Assembly (NCBI RefSeq): GCF_000236035.1
Contig: NZ_JH393257.1
Span: 186,397 to 250,396, forward strand
Origin: Vreelandella boliviensis LC1
GTDB taxonomy: Bacteria > Pseudomonadota > Gammaproteobacteria > Pseudomonadales > Halomonadaceae
Length of the DNA stretch: 64,000 nucleotides
Direction of reading: 5' to 3'
Shown here: one piece after another, positions 24,932 through 35,179 of the stretch
Numbering within the stretch: position 1 is the stretch's first letter
How the letters are laid out: each line of letters begins with the position of its first letter
Notes under the pieces: model-generated
The model's input: only the letters and a program-made list of their open reading frames with translations
What the model was told of the DNA's origin: nothing
The model's database searches: none
Program-made: the position numbers and the translations under genes

Positions 24932-26719
24932 TTAGTGAACCTCAAATTCGCTTAAACACTGCATACCTGCCTCAATCACCGCGAGCTGGGCGCGCCCAAC
25001 CGGCAGCCATTGCGTGATGGCAAATTCGGCGCTGCGCATCTTGGCAGTATAGAAGGGATCATTGCTGCCGTTGTTAAGGGCGGCCTGGGCGCTAAGCGCC
25101 GCCTGCCCCATCTGCCAAGCACACAGCACGTGCCCCGCCAAGTTAAGGAACGGCGTAGCATAAGCCTGCACCGCATCTGCGCCTTTTTCAGGGTCGCGGC
25201 CTTGTTCTAGCACAATCGCTTGGGCGGCTTTTAAATCGTCAAGCCCGGCGGCCAAGCCGCTGCCCAGCGCCTTCAGTGCGGGGACGGCGTTGAGCTGCTC
25301 AACAGTGGCAGCCACATCGTACAGCAGCGCGGTAAGCGCTTCACCGTTGTCACGCTGGAGCTTACGGCCTGCTAAATCGAGCGCCTGGATACCATTGGTG
25401 CCTTCATAGATGGGCGCAATACGCGCATCGCGCAGCAGCTGGGCGGCACCGGTCTCTTCCACATAACCCATGCCACCGTGCACTTGAATGCCCATGGAAG
25501 CGATATCCACCGCTTGATCGGTGGAGAAGCTTTTGATTACCGGAATCAAAATATCCGCGCGGGCCTGAGCGGCTTGGCGGGTATCGTCACTTTCAGCTTG
25601 GCGGGCGGTGTCCAGTTCGGCTGCGCAGTACAGTGCCAGGGCACGCAGCGCATCGGTACGCGAACGCATGGAGAGCAGCATACGGCGCACGTCTAAATGA
25701 TCGCTGATGCTGCATTCTGCGCCACCCCGCGCTTTTGGAGCACGCCCCTGACGACGCTCAAGCGCGTAGGCAAAGGCGTGCTGGCAGGCACGCTCAGCCA
25801 CACCAATGCCCTGAATACCGACTTTGTGGCGCGCCTCGTTCATCATGGTGAACATATGGTTCAGACCACGCCCCTCTTCGCCGACCAAGTAGCCAATCGC
25901 GCCGTCGTTTTCGCCAAAGCTCAGGGTACATGTCGGCGAGCCGTGAATGCCCAGCTTGTGTTCAATAGAGGCGCAGATGACATCGTTGCGCTCGCCCAAG
26001 GAGCCATCGTCATTGACTAAGAACTTGGGCACCAGAAATAGGGAGATGCCTTTGTTGCCTTCCGGCGCATCAGGCTTACGGGCCAGTACCAGGTGAATGA
26101 TGTTTTCGGCGGCGTCGTGCTCGCCCCAGGTGATATAGATCTTCTGCCCACTGATGCGGTAGTGGTCGTTTTCAGGTACCGCGCGGGTGCGCACTTGGGA
26201 GAGATCCGACCCTGCTTGGGATTCGGTAAGGTTCATGGTGCCCGTCCAGGTGCCTTCCACCAGCTTGGGCAAGTAGGTCACTTTGAGAGCATCACTGCCG
26301 TGATGGGCCAGCGCCTCGATGGCACCGGCGGTCAGCATGGGGCAGAGCCCCAGCGCCATATTAGCGCCGTGAAGCATCTCTTGAACTGAGCTGGCAACCA
26401 CCTCTGGCAGGTTCTGGCCGCCTAGCGCCTCAGCAACGCCAATACCGTTCCAGCCGCCCTCGACATAAGCCTGATAAGCCGCCGCGAAGCCTTCCGGCGT
26501 CGTCACGCTGCCATCGGAGTGGCGTTTGGCCCCCTGCTGATCACCACTCTTATTGAGCGGCCCCCAGACGTCACCGGCCAGTTTTGCGGCCTCTTCGAGT
26601 ACCGCTTCGACCAAATCAGGCGTGGCTTCTTCAAAGCCCGGCAGGCTGAGCGAACGGTGCGCTAATAGCTCTTCAAGCACAAAGCGCAAATCGCGTACCG
26701 GTGCGGCGTAAACATTCAT
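24932..26719 (-). CDS. Acyl-CoA dehydrogenase with C-terminal extension (DmdC-like subgroup)
   Basis: FAD-dependent dehydrogenase for the first step of beta-oxidation. At 595 residues it carries the extra C-terminal acyl-CoA dehydrogenase domain of the long subgroup, which includes DmdC. Visible motifs: NLTESQAGSDLSQVRTRA and KIYITWGEHD for flavin and substrate binding, and QVHGGMGYVEETGAAQLLRDARIAPIYEGTNGIQ with the catalytic Glu. GAGG lies seven bases before the ATG. A PsrA-like palindrome lies 22 bases upstream. First gene of the operon. Chain specificity cannot be told from the sequence. Confidence 0.94.
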   Translation of the reverse strand: MNVYAAPVRDLRFVLEELLAHRSLSLPGFEEATPDLVEAVLEEAAKLAGDVWGPLNKSGDQQGAKRHSDGSVTTPEGFAAAYQAYVEGGWNGIGVAEALGGQNLPEVVASSVQEMLHGANMALGLCPMLTAGAIEALAHHGSDALKVTYLPKLVEGTWTGTMNLTESQAGSDLSQVRTRAVPENDHYRISGQKIYITWGEHDAAENIIHLVLARKPDAPEGNKGISLFLVPKFLVNDDGSLGERNDVICASIEHKLGIHGSPTCTLSFGENDGAIGYLVGEEGRGLNHMFTMMNEARHKVGIQGIGVAERACQHAFAYALERRQGRAPKARGGAECSISDHLDVRRMLLSMRSRTDALRALALYCAAELDTARQAESDDTRQAAQARADILIPVIKSFSTDQAVDIASMGIQVHGGMGYVEETGAAQLLRDARIAPIYEGTNGIQALDLAGRKLQRDNGEALTALLYDVAATVEQLNAVPALKALGSGLAAGLDDLKAAQAIVLEQGRDPEKGADAVQAYATPFLNLAGHVLCAWQMGQAALSAQAALNNGSNDPFYTAKMRSAEFAITQWLPVGRAQLAVIEAGMQCLSEFEVH

Positions 26720-26740
26720 GGCGAACCTCGGGCTGAAAAA

Positions 26741-26756
26741 TTAAACAATTGTTTGA
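26741..26756 (-). promoter_or_regulatory. PsrA-like operator upstream of the beta-oxidation operon
   Basis: TCAAACAATTGTTTAA on the minus strand contains a perfect 12-bp palindrome AAACAATTGTTT. It matches the C/G-AAAC-N2-4-GTTT-G/C pattern described for PsrA, a TetR-family repressor of fatty-acid degradation in Pseudomonas. No psrA gene is in the window. Confidence 0.55.
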
Positions 26757-26816
26757 AAGTGTGCCCTAGATAGTAGTAATACTCTCTCACGTACACCATT
26801 AGCCCAAGGTATCACC

Positions 26817-26830
26817 CGTTACCGATAACG
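26817..26830. promoter_or_regulatory. Gluconate-operator-like sequence (tentative)
   Basis: CGTTACCGATAACG differs by one core base from the operators at 10447 and 14029 and is close to the enterobacterial GntR consensus. It lies about 100 bases upstream of the acyl-CoA dehydrogenase gene, just beyond the MFS gene stop. A chance occurrence is possible. Confidence 0.35.
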
Positions 26831-26843
26831 TCTCCGCCCCGTT

Positions 26844-28217
26844 TTATTTTCGCTCGCCAGCTTGATCCACATCATCATAGTAAGCGATATGGCTTTCATC
26901 TTCCGCGGGTGGCCCCACCACCGGCTCGGCAGCATCGACATCCCATACGGCATCGGACAGATCCTCCAAGTGCTCGTGCTCCAGCGCACCCTGCATCAAC
27001 TCTTCGGTGACCACTAGTTCAGCACCTGCAGTGGTCATTGGCGTTGTCGGTGTAAAGGGCGCCACGGGCACCGGCGCTGGACGCATGCTACGCCGCCAGG
27101 AGAAGAACATTAAGAAGAATAGGCTTAGTGAACCGAAGGCCCAGAACAGGCCCGCATCGCCCATCACGGTCATCACCGGGGAAATCATCAGCGGGCTGAT
27201 CGTCGCGCCAATCGAGTTGATTAGTAGCAGGCCCTGGCTCATGCGCACAAGTGCCCCTGCGGGTGCACGGTCAGCAGCGTGACTCACCGCCACCGGGTAG
27301 AGGGCAAACACGCCACCGCCAAGCAAGAACAGCAGCACTGCCAGCATTGGCGTCGAAAGCGGCAGCCACAGCATCGCCGCCGAGATGAGTACACAGAAAC
27401 CGCTAATGCCGATCAGTACCATCTGTCGGTCATGGCGGTCCGACCAGCGGCCAATCGGGTACTGCAATAGCATGGCACCCAGAATCACCACCGCCATCAT
27501 CTGGCCTACCTGACTGACGCTCATGCCATTGCGCTGTAAATAGAGCGGCAGCAGCGTATACGCTGCTGCTACCACCATCCCAGAGCCTAAACTACCCATC
27601 ACGCCGGTAGGTGTCAGGGTAATCAAACGGTGCGGGGGAAGCGGTTCAGCGTACTCCATAATCGGCGTTACACGGGGAATCATCGCCATAGGCAGCACAG
27701 AGAGCGAGGCCAGTAGCCCAATCACCATAAAAGGCGCGGTGACACCCATGGCGTTGGTCACCCCCAGCAGCAGTTGACCCAACACACCGGCCGCATACAG
27801 CGAAATCATATACAGTGCCAACAGGCGGCCGCGAACCTTCTGGTCGCCTGACGTAAGCAGCCAGCTTTCAATGACCAGATAAACTCCAACCGTGGCCCAG
27901 CCGCCAATTAGGCGCAGTACAAACCAGGCCCAGGGGTCGAAGAACAAGCCTTGTAGCAGCACCGTGACGGCCACTAATGAGGCAAAACTGCCGTAGGCAC
28001 GAATATGACCAATTCGCAGCAGCAGGCGGTCATTCACCAACGCGCCTAAAGCTAAGCCGATAAAGTAAGCCGACGAGACGATACCGATCACCGTGGCCGA
28101 CTCACCAGCGGCATCCAGACGCACGGTAATTAAGGTGGCAAGAAAACCGTTGCCAATCCCGAGAATGAATAGCCCTAAAAGGGGCGCCAGCGCCATGGCT
28201 AGCAGTTGCCGTGACAT
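26844..28217 (-). CDS. MFS transporter, YcaD-like
   Basis: A 457-residue inner-membrane transporter with twelve hydrophobic segments and a long acidic cytoplasmic C-terminus (about 80 residues rich in Glu, Asp and Pro). Features of the YcaD group include LAPLLGLFILGIGNGFLATL, SSAYFIGLALGALVNDRLLLRIGHIRAY and WLLTSGDQKVRGRLLALYM. The substrate is unknown. The ribosome site is weak. A 14-bp palindrome lies 52 bases upstream. Confidence 0.9.
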   Translation of the reverse strand: MSRQLLAMALAPLLGLFILGIGNGFLATLITVRLDAAGESATVIGIVSSAYFIGLALGALVNDRLLLRIGHIRAYGSFASLVAVTVLLQGLFFDPWAWFVLRLIGGWATVGVYLVIESWLLTSGDQKVRGRLLALYMISLYAAGVLGQLLLGVTNAMGVTAPFMVIGLLASLSVLPMAMIPRVTPIMEYAEPLPPHRLITLTPTGVMGSLGSGMVVAAAYTLLPLYLQRNGMSVSQVGQMMAVVILGAMLLQYPIGRWSDRHDRQMVLIGISGFCVLISAAMLWLPLSTPMLAVLLFLLGGGVFALYPVAVSHAADRAPAGALVRMSQGLLLINSIGATISPLMISPVMTVMGDAGLFWAFGSLSLFFLMFFSWRRSMRPAPVPVAPFTPTTPMTTAGAELVVTEELMQGALEHEHLEDLSDAVWDVDAAEPVVGPPAEDESHIAYYDDVDQAGERK

Positions 28218-28268
28218 ATTTCTATCTTGCCTCTTAGAATTTAAGCCCGTCCGGGATCAACACTCGAC

Positions 28269-28282
28269 TGAAGTTAACTTCA
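28269..28282. promoter_or_regulatory. 14-bp palindrome upstream of the MFS gene
   Basis: TGAAGTTAACTTCA is a perfect palindrome in the divergent gap between the MFS gene and the ABC efflux operon (28218-28622). It is an operator candidate for either gene; the regulator is unknown. Confidence 0.45.
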
Positions 28283-28410
28283 ACCGCAGAATCGGGCAGC
28301 GAATCTACACCCGTTGCACTGGTTTCACCAGGCTTTTCGCTGTTCACCACCAGCGTAATCGGCAATAGCGAGAAACGCACATGCAACTCTGCGGGCGGAG
28401 GTAATATTGA

Positions 28411-28430
28411 TAACGACCGATCCGTCGTTA
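28411..28430. promoter_or_regulatory. 20-bp inverted repeat upstream of the ABC efflux operon
   Basis: TAACGAC and GTCGTTA form a perfect 7-bp inverted repeat around CGATCC. Size and spacing suit a TetR-type operator, and TetR proteins often control such efflux operons, but no TetR gene lies next to it. The rest of the gap shows no gene. Confidence 0.5.
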
Positions 28431-28622
28431 GCCATCTTGCTCTACATCAATATGTGTCCGGACAATTAACGCCATACTCATTTACATATATTGCTGGGAT
28501 GCTCGCGCTGTATCGACTCAACACAAGTCCGGCCCACCCCCTTTGCAATCGACTTGGCCAACTAGATGTTAAATATGCCCGTTTCTTTGCCTAAGCTGAA
28601 ATATCGACATCAGCGCGCCCCC

Positions 28623-30023
28623 ATGAAGAAAGAAAAGGCGGCACGCCTAGCGACAATGCTGCTGGTTCTGGGATTATCCGGTTGCACCTCGCTGGCACCG
28701 CCCCATTCCACGCCGGAGGCGGCACTGCCCGATGCCTATTCAAATCAGGTTGCGCCAACAACGGTAGCTGATGCTGATAATGGTTGGCGCAGCTACTTTA
28801 CCGATACCAGGCTGCAAGCGCTGATAGAACAAGCACTCACCACTAATTACGACCTACGTAGCGCCCTGCTGCGTGTTGAACAGGCCCGGGCCGCCTATGG
28901 CATTCAACGCGCTGAGCGGCTGCCCACCCTTGGTGTAGAAGCAGCCGGTGAGCGCTCACGCACACCTGCTGACCTGAGTCCCAGTGGTCGCACACGGATC
29001 GGCAACCAGTTCCAGGCTGGTGTTGGCTTCAGCACCTGGGAACTAGATTTCTGGGGGCGGGTACGCAACCTCAATGAAGCCGCCCTCGAGCAATATCTAG
29101 CCACCGACGAGGCGCGTCGTGCCACCGAGATCAGCCTTATCGCCCAGGTCGCCGACAGTTATTTTCGCCTTCAGGAATTGGATGAGCGCCTGGATCTTGC
29201 CCGCCGCACCATCGATAGTCGCCAAGAATCACTGCGGATATTTACCCGGCGTGTTGAAGTAGGAGCAACATCGCCGCTGGAACTCACCCAAGTTGAAATG
29301 TTGCTGCAGCAAGCCAAGGCGTTGGGCGCCCAGTTGGAGCAGGCCTATGCTCAACAGGCGAATGCCCTGGCACTGCTAGTAGGCTCGCCCATCGAAACGG
29401 TAGCGGGCGACGAACATAAAATAGCTGCGGATGCTCTGGCCCCTCTCGCGCCGGGGCTGCCTTCGGAACTCCTGATCCGCCGCCCCGACATTCGCTCGGC
29501 CGAGCACCTCCTGCGCTCTGCAAACGCTAATATTGGTGCGGCGCGGGCGGCTTTCTTCCCGCGTATTGCCCTCACCGGCAACCTGGGCACAGCGAGTGCC
29601 GACTTGGGTGGCCTGCTCGGCTCCGATAGCCAGGCGTGGAATTTCTCGCCAACGCTGTCACTGCCCATTTTCGATAGCGGACGCCGGCGCGCCAACCTGA
29701 CACTGGCCGAGCTACGCCGCGAACAGGCCGTGGTGGAATACGAACAAACTATCCAACAGGCCTTCCGTGATGTCGCCGATGCCCTGGCAGCCAACCGCTG
29801 GCTAGCAGAGCAGCTGGAAACCGCCAGTGCCATGCTGGCGGTGCAACGCGAACGCACACGTCTGGCTATGCTGCGCTATGAAAGCGGTGCGGTGCCCTAC
29901 CTGGAAGTTTTGGATGCCCAGCGTGACCTGCTCTCAGCCGAACAACAGCGGGTAGAAAAGCGCCGCCAATTGCTGTCGGCTAGGGTGGCCTTATATACCG
30001 CTCTGGGCGGCGGACTAATTTAG
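28623..30023 (+). CDS. Outer-membrane efflux lipoprotein, NodT/OprM family
   Basis: TolC-like outer-membrane channel. The lipoprotein signal has the lipobox LGLSGC with Cys at residue 21 when translation starts at 28623; an ATG at 28566 would add 19 residues ahead of the signal and neither has a clear ribosome site. Two OEP repeats follow, with GNQFQAGVGFSTWELDFWGRVRN and LPSELLIRRPDIRSAEHLLRSANANIGAARAAFFP. It precedes the membrane-fusion and ABC genes and presumably completes their export channel. Confidence 0.92.
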   Translation: MKKEKAARLATMLLVLGLSGCTSLAPPHSTPEAALPDAYSNQVAPTTVADADNGWRSYFTDTRLQALIEQALTTNYDLRSALLRVEQARAAYGIQRAERLPTLGVEAAGERSRTPADLSPSGRTRIGNQFQAGVGFSTWELDFWGRVRNLNEAALEQYLATDEARRATEISLIAQVADSYFRLQELDERLDLARRTIDSRQESLRIFTRRVEVGATSPLELTQVEMLLQQAKALGAQLEQAYAQQANALALLVGSPIETVAGDEHKIAADALAPLAPGLPSELLIRRPDIRSAEHLLRSANANIGAARAAFFPRIALTGNLGTASADLGGLLGSDSQAWNFSPTLSLPIFDSGRRRANLTLAELRREQAVVEYEQTIQQAFRDVADALAANRWLAEQLETASAMLAVQRERTRLAMLRYESGAVPYLEVLDAQRDLLSAEQQRVEKRRQLLSARVALYTALGGGLI

Positions 30024-30081
30024 CTTACAAATATTCCTGAACCCACCCACCTTACGCTGAATGACATTAGGGCCTAGCCAT

Positions 30082-31152
30082 ATGCATCTTCCGCTCAAGA
30101 AACTGATCCTTGCCGCTGGGGTAATCCTGATCGCTGCCGGAGGCTACTACTACTGGTCTGAACTGCGCGGCGAAGGCCTTGGGGAAGGCTTCGCCAGCGG
30201 CAATGGCCGCATCGAGGCCACTGAAATTGATATCGCCACCAAGCTTCCCGGACGCGTTGACGCGGTATTGGTTGATGAAGGCGAGTTCGTCACCGTCGGC
30301 CAACCCCTGGCACGCATGCAGATTCAGGTGTTGGAAGCTCAGCGCGACGAGGCCGCAGCCCATCATCAGCAGGCACTCAACACCGTACTCAGTGCTGAAG
30401 CGCAAGTCGCCCTGCGCCAAAGTGACCACCTCGCCGCCCAGGCCGTGGTAACTCAACGCGAAAGTGAGCTTGATGCCGCCCAGCGCCGCTTGGCACGCTC
30501 GGAAACCTTATCGCGGGAAGGAGCTGCATCGGCACAGGAACTCGATGATGACCGTGCTCGGGTCAATAGCGCACGGGCAGCGGTTGCCGCCGCCAATGCC
30601 CAGGTTGATGCCGCCCAGTCCGCCATCGAAGCAGCTCGCGCCCAGGTAACCGGTGCCAACTCAGCGGTTGCCGCCGCGGATGCCACGATTGCGCGGATCG
30701 CCGCCGACATCACCGACAGTCAATTGGTTGCGCCTCGTGCTGGCCGCGTGCAGTTTCGCATTGCCCAGCCAGGCGAGGTGCTTCCGAGCGGGGGGCGGGT
30801 GCTCAACCTGGTCGATCTGGGCGATGTACACATGACATTCTTCCTGCCTGCCGAACAGGCAGGACGCGTGGCCCTGGGTAGCGAGGCGCGCATCATCCTG
30901 GATGCCGCACCAGACTTGGTCATACCGGCACGCATCTCGTTTGTCGCCAGCACCGCGCAATTCACCCCAAAGACGGTGGAGACGGCATCGGAACGGCAGA
31001 AGCTGATGTTCCGAGTAAAGGCACAGATCGACCGTGACCTCCTTCAACGTCATCTTGAACAAGTCAAGACCGGCGTACCCGGCGAAGCCTGGGTCAAGCT
31101 TGACCCCGACATCGAGTGGCCCGCCGAGTTGGCTATTCGGGTACCGCAATGA
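30082..31152 (+). CDS. yhiI: HlyD-family membrane fusion protein, YhiI-like
   Basis: Periplasmic adaptor anchored by one N-terminal helix ([20 protein letters not shown]). The biotinyl-lipoyl-like halves ([19 protein letters not shown] and later [18 protein letters not shown]) flank a long alpha-helical hairpin rich in Ala and Gln. Sequence and length (about 356 residues) closely resemble E. coli YhiI. I use the ATG at 30082 (AGGG nine bases upstream); an ATG at 30061 is also possible. Its stop overlaps the start of the ABC gene. Confidence 0.93.
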   Translation: MHLPLKKLILAAGVILIAAGGYYYWSELRGEGLGEGFASGNGRIEATEIDIATKLPGRVDAVLVDEGEFVTVGQPLARMQIQVLEAQRDEAAAHHQQALNTVLSAEAQVALRQSDHLAAQAVVTQRESELDAAQRRLARSETLSREGAASAQELDDDRARVNSARAAVAAANAQVDAAQSAIEAARAQVTGANSAVAAADATIARIAADITDSQLVAPRAGRVQFRIAQPGEVLPSGGRVLNLVDLGDVHMTFFLPAEQAGRVALGSEARIILDAAPDLVIPARISFVASTAQFTPKTVETASERQKLMFRVKAQIDRDLLQRHLEQVKTGVPGEAWVKLDPDIEWPAELAIRVPQ

Positions 31153-33899
31153 TAGAGGCCCCGCTCTCTTCGCTTCCATCGGTGGTGGTGAAACTTTCCG
31201 CAATCCAACTGCATTATGGCAAGCGGATCGCTCTGGAGGGCATCGACCTGGAGATCCCCGCTGGTGGGATGGTCGGCCTAATAGGGCCTGACGGTGTCGG
31301 AAAATCCAGCTTATTGGCGCTAATTGCTGGAGCACGCGCCGTCCAAGAAGGGCAGATTGAAGTGCTCGGTGGCGATATGACCAGTAAGCGCCATCGCGAC
31401 AGCATTTGCCCACGCATTGCCTACATGCCCCAAGGGTTGGGCAAGAACCTCTACCCGACCCTCTCAGTGGAGGAAAACCTGCAGTTCTTTGCCCGCCTTT
31501 TTGGCCATGGGCATGCCGAACGGCGTCGGCGTATCGACGATCTGACCCGTAGCACCGGGCTGCACGGCTTTCTGAACCGTCCAGCTGGCAAGCTTTCCGG
31601 CGGCATGAAGCAAAAGCTCGGTCTGTGCTGTGCGCTGATCCATGACCCCGACTTGTTGATCCTCGACGAGCCGACCACCGGTGTCGACCCATTGGCCCGC
31701 GCCCAGTTCTGGGAGTTGATCGCACGTATACGTCGCCAAAGGCCACAAATGAGCGTGGTGGTAGCGACTGCCTACATGGATGAGGCCCAGCGTTTCGACT
31801 GGCTGGTGGCCATGGATGACGGCAAGGTTCTTGCCACCGGAACGCCAGAGGCGTTGCTCGAACGCACCGACAGTGACTCTCTGGAAACCGCCTTCATCGC
31901 CCTGTTACCGGAAGAGAAAAAACGCGACTACGCACCGGTGCATATCCCGCCCCTGGCCCAAGACGACAATGAAATCGCCATCGAGGCTAAGGATCTCACC
32001 ATGCGTTTTGGCGACTTTGTCGCCGTCGACCATGTCAGCTTTCGCATCCGACGTGGCGAGATTTTCGGCTTTCTCGGTTCCAATGGTTGCGGCAAGTCGA
32101 CCACTATGAAGATGCTCACTGGACTGCTACCGGCTAGTGAAGGCCAGGCACGGCTGTTCGGCAAACTGGTCGATACCCGCGATATCGATACCCGCCGCCG
32201 CGTGGGTTACATGTCTCAGGCATTCTCGCTTTACGGCGAACTGACCGTCGAGCAGAACCTGGTATTGCATGCCCGTCTTTTCCAGGTACCGGAAGCCGAA
32301 ATAGCCGCTCGCGTGGATGAGATGGTGAACCGTTTCGGCCTACAGGATGTGTGCGGCAGCCTGCCAGAAAGCTTGCCACTGGGAATCCGCCAGCGTCTAT
32401 CCCTGGCGGTGGCGATGGTCCACAAACCCGAACTCCTGATCCTGGACGAACCGACCTCGGGGGTCGACCCCATTGCCCGGGACAATTTCTGGCGACTCAT
32501 GATCGAGCTGGCTCGCCGCGACCGGGTGACCATTTTCATTTCCACCCATTTCATGAATGAAGCTGAGCGTTGCGATCGCATGTCGATGATGCACGCTGGT
32601 CAGGTGCTCGATAGCGACACCCCAGCGGCACTGGTGGAAAAACGCGGGGCGGCGACACTGGAAGAGGCATTCATCGGTTATCTGACCGAAGCAGGCGCCG
32701 ACGAGCAGGACCCAGAAGCGCCCGAGGCGACCTACACTCCTGCTACCACCACACCTCAGAACGCCATAAAGCACCACGCCTTCAGCCTCCAGCGGCTACT
32801 CAGCTACACCTGGCGAGAGTCGCTGGAGCTTCGCCGCGACCCTGTGCGCGGCACCCTTGCCCTACTTGGCTCGCTGATCCTGATGTTGGTAATAGGCTAC
32901 GGCATCAGCCTGGATGTGGAGGATCTCAGTTATGCCATCCTTGACCGAGACCAGACAACCCTGAGCAATAGCTACGCTCTGAATCTGTCCGGTTCCCGCT
33001 ACTTCATCGAACAACCGCCGTTGACCGATTACGCGGATATGGACAAGCGCATGCGCAGTGGCGAGCTCGCCCTGGCCATTGAAATCCCCCCTGGCTTTGC
33101 TCGTGAAGCGAAGCGGGGCCACCCGGTGGAAATCGGAGCCTGGATCGATGGTGCGATGCCCCAACGTGCCGAGACCATCCGTGGTTACGTACAGGGCATC
33201 CACCGGCAGTGGTTGCAGGAGCAGGCCGGACAGGCCACGAACCCAAGTAGTGTCGCCGCCAGTGTCGAGACGCGCTTTCGCTACAATCCCGATGTACAGA
33301 GCCTGCCGGCAATGGTGCCGGCGGTGATCCCGCTGCTATTGATGATGCTGCCGGCGATGCTGACTGCCTTGGCCGTGGTGCGGGAAAAGGAGCTCGGGTC
33401 GATCATCAATCTCTACGTCACGCCGGTAACCCGCAGCGAATTCCTGATCGGGAAGCAACTCCCCTATATCGTGCTCGCCGTCATCAATTTCCTGCTGATG
33501 GCGATACTCGCGGTCACGCTGTTCGGCGTCCCCATCACGGGAAGCTTTATGACGCTGCTGCTGGCCGTAGTGATCTACAGCATTATCGCCACAGGCATGG
33601 GGCTGCTCGCTTCGACCCTGACACGCAGTCAGATCGCTGCGATGTTCTTCGCCATCATCGGCACGCTGATTCCTGCGGTGCAGTTCTCTGGGATGATCGA
33701 CCCTGTCAGCTCACTGGAGGGCGCAGGGCGTTTCATTGGCAATATCTACCCCACTTCCTACATGCTGACCATCACCCGCGGCGTATTCAGTAAGGCTTTG
33801 GGGCTAAGCGACCTCTATACCCTGTTCGTGCCGCTATTGATCGCGGTGCCGACGATTATGGGGCTTTCCATCTTCTTGTTGAAAAACCAGGAGCGCTAA
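31149..33899 (+). CDS. rbbA: Fused ABC transporter: two ATPase domains plus ABC-2 membrane domain, RbbA-like
   Basis: A 916-residue fusion. Domain order: NBD1 (Walker [10 protein letters not shown] near residue 50, signature [11 protein letters not shown], Walker [13 protein letters not shown]), NBD2 (Walker [10 protein letters not shown] near 325, degenerate signature [12 protein letters not shown], Walker [13 protein letters not shown]), then an ABC-2 permease with six hydrophobic segments. The same degenerate second signature occurs in E. coli RbbA, a ribosome-associated ATPase. The start overlaps the yhiI stop (ATGA). Gene order yhiI-rbbA-yhhJ is as in E. coli, with an outer-membrane gene added in front. 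Whether it acts in export, ribosome function or both is open. Confidence 0.94.
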   Translation: MIEAPLSSLPSVVVKLSAIQLHYGKRIALEGIDLEIPAGGMVGLIGPDGVGKSSLLALIAGARAVQEGQIEVLGGDMTSKRHRDSICPRIAYMPQGLGKNLYPTLSVEENLQFFARLFGHGHAERRRRIDDLTRSTGLHGFLNRPAGKLSGGMKQKLGLCCALIHDPDLLILDEPTTGVDPLARAQFWELIARIRRQRPQMSVVVATAYMDEAQRFDWLVAMDDGKVLATGTPEALLERTDSDSLETAFIALLPEEKKRDYAPVHIPPLAQDDNEIAIEAKDLTMRFGDFVAVDHVSFRIRRGEIFGFLGSNGCGKSTTMKMLTGLLPASEGQARLFGKLVDTRDIDTRRRVGYMSQAFSLYGELTVEQNLVLHARLFQVPEAEIAARVDEMVNRFGLQDVCGSLPESLPLGIRQRLSLAVAMVHKPELLILDEPTSGVDPIARDNFWRLMIELARRDRVTIFISTHFMNEAERCDRMSMMHAGQVLDSDTPAALVEKRGAATLEEAFIGYLTEAGADEQDPEAPEATYTPATTTPQNAIKHHAFSLQRLLSYTWRESLELRRDPVRGTLALLGSLILMLVIGYGISLDVEDLSYAILDRDQTTLSNSYALNLSGSRYFIEQPPLTDYADMDKRMRSGELALAIEIPPGFAREAKRGHPVEIGAWIDGAMPQRAETIRGYVQGIHRQWLQEQAGQATNPSSVAASVETRFRYNPDVQSLPAMVPAVIPLLLMMLPAMLTALAVVREKELGSIINLYVTPVTRSEFLIGKQLPYIVLAVINFLLMAILAVTLFGVPITGSFMTLLLAVVIYSIIATGMGLLASTLTRSQIAAMFFAIIGTLIPAVQFSGMIDPVSSLEGAGRFIGNIYPTSYMLTITRGVFSKALGLSDLYTLFVPLLIAVPTIMGLSIFLLKNQER

Positions 33900-33900
33900 G

Positions 33901-35025
33901 ATGCATAGTGTCCTGACCATCTACCGGCTGGGCGTCAAAGAGCTATGGAGCCTGATCCGTGATCCGATCATGCTGATACTGATCGTCTATGTATGCAGTA
34001 TTTCGGTCTACACCAAAGCCACCGCCTTGCCCGAAAGCCTGCACATGGCCCCTATCGCCATCGTCGATGAAGACAACTCGCCACTGTCGTCCCGTATCAT
34101 CACAGCCTTCTATCCTCCCCAGTTCGCCACCCCAGCTAGAATATCGCTCCCCGAGGTCGACCCTGGGCTTGACGCCGGCCACTACACCTTCGTGCTTAAT
34201 ATCCCACCCGACTTTCAGCGCGACGTGTTGGCCGGCCGTAGCCCCCAGATTCAGCTCAATATCGATGCCACTCGCATGAGCCAGGCCTTCACCGGCAACG
34301 GGTATATCCAGCAGATCGTCATGGACGAAATCAACGAGTTCACCCAACGTTACCGCAGCCACAGCGCACCGCCGGTCGACCTGACACTACGGGCGCGCTT
34401 CAATCCAGGACTTGAGAAAGCCTGGTTCGGCTCGCTGATGTCGATCATCGATAACATCACTATGCTGTCCATCATCCTTACCGGCGCGGCATTGATACGC
34501 GAACGCGAGCACGGCACCATCGAGCACCTGCTGGCGATGCCGGTCACCCCGACGCAGATAATGTTGGCCAAGATCTGGTCGATGGGCCTGGTTGTGCTGG
34601 TCTCCGCGTTACTCTCGCTTTACCTGGTAGTCAGTTGGGCCTTGCAGGTACCCATTGCGGGTTCGGTAGCACTGTTCGCTGTAGGGGCGGCATTACATCT
34701 CTTTGCTACCACCTCTATGGGTATCTTTCTGGCCACCCTGGCGCGCAACATGCCACAATTCGGCATGCTGATGGTACTGGTGCTGCTGCCGCTGCAGCTG
34801 CTCTCGGGCGGTGCCACACCGCGCGAGAGCATGCCAGAAACTGTCCAGCACATCATGCTCCTCGCCCCGACCACTCACTTCGTCGAATTGGGTCAGGCGA
34901 TCCTCTACCGCGGCGCCGGAATCGACGTGGTGTGGCCGCAGTTCTTTTTTCTAATGCTGATCGGGAGCTCCCTATTCGCCTTCTCCCTGTCTCGTTTTCG
35001 CAAGGCTATCGGACAAATGGCGTGA
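33901..35025 (+). CDS. yhhJ: ABC-2 type permease, YhhJ-like
   Basis: A 374-residue permease with one N-terminal helix, a large periplasmic domain (residues about 45-170) and five C-terminal helices. The conserved segment GAALIREREHGTIEHLLAMPVTP is typical of ABC-2 permeases, as is LLSGGATPRESMPE. It begins one base after the rbbA stop and would form a heterodimer with the RbbA membrane domain. Confidence 0.94.
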   Translation: MHSVLTIYRLGVKELWSLIRDPIMLILIVYVCSISVYTKATALPESLHMAPIAIVDEDNSPLSSRIITAFYPPQFATPARISLPEVDPGLDAGHYTFVLNIPPDFQRDVLAGRSPQIQLNIDATRMSQAFTGNGYIQQIVMDEINEFTQRYRSHSAPPVDLTLRARFNPGLEKAWFGSLMSIIDNITMLSIILTGAALIREREHGTIEHLLAMPVTPTQIMLAKIWSMGLVVLVSALLSLYLVVSWALQVPIAGSVALFAVGAALHLFATTSMGIFLATLARNMPQFGMLMVLVLLPLQLLSGGATPRESMPETVQHIMLLAPTTHFVELGQAILYRGAGIDVVWPQFFFLMLIGSSLFAFSLSRFRKAIGQMA

Positions 35026-35179
35026 CAGTCATTTCAATGTCCGTTTTCGGGCCTGGAAACGACCGGCCGATAAACGAGGCCGCCGAAGCAACGGTGAGCG
35101 CTATGATCACTCCCCGACACACACTTCTTCCGAGACACCGAAGCGCCGGCGTTTACCCGTAGAGGTGCGAAAGGAACAG

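Noticed and set aside
35026-35162. Possible extra gene directly after yhhJ
   Set aside because: The open frame here is antisense-like carry-over from within yhhJ with no ribosome site and no recognisable product.
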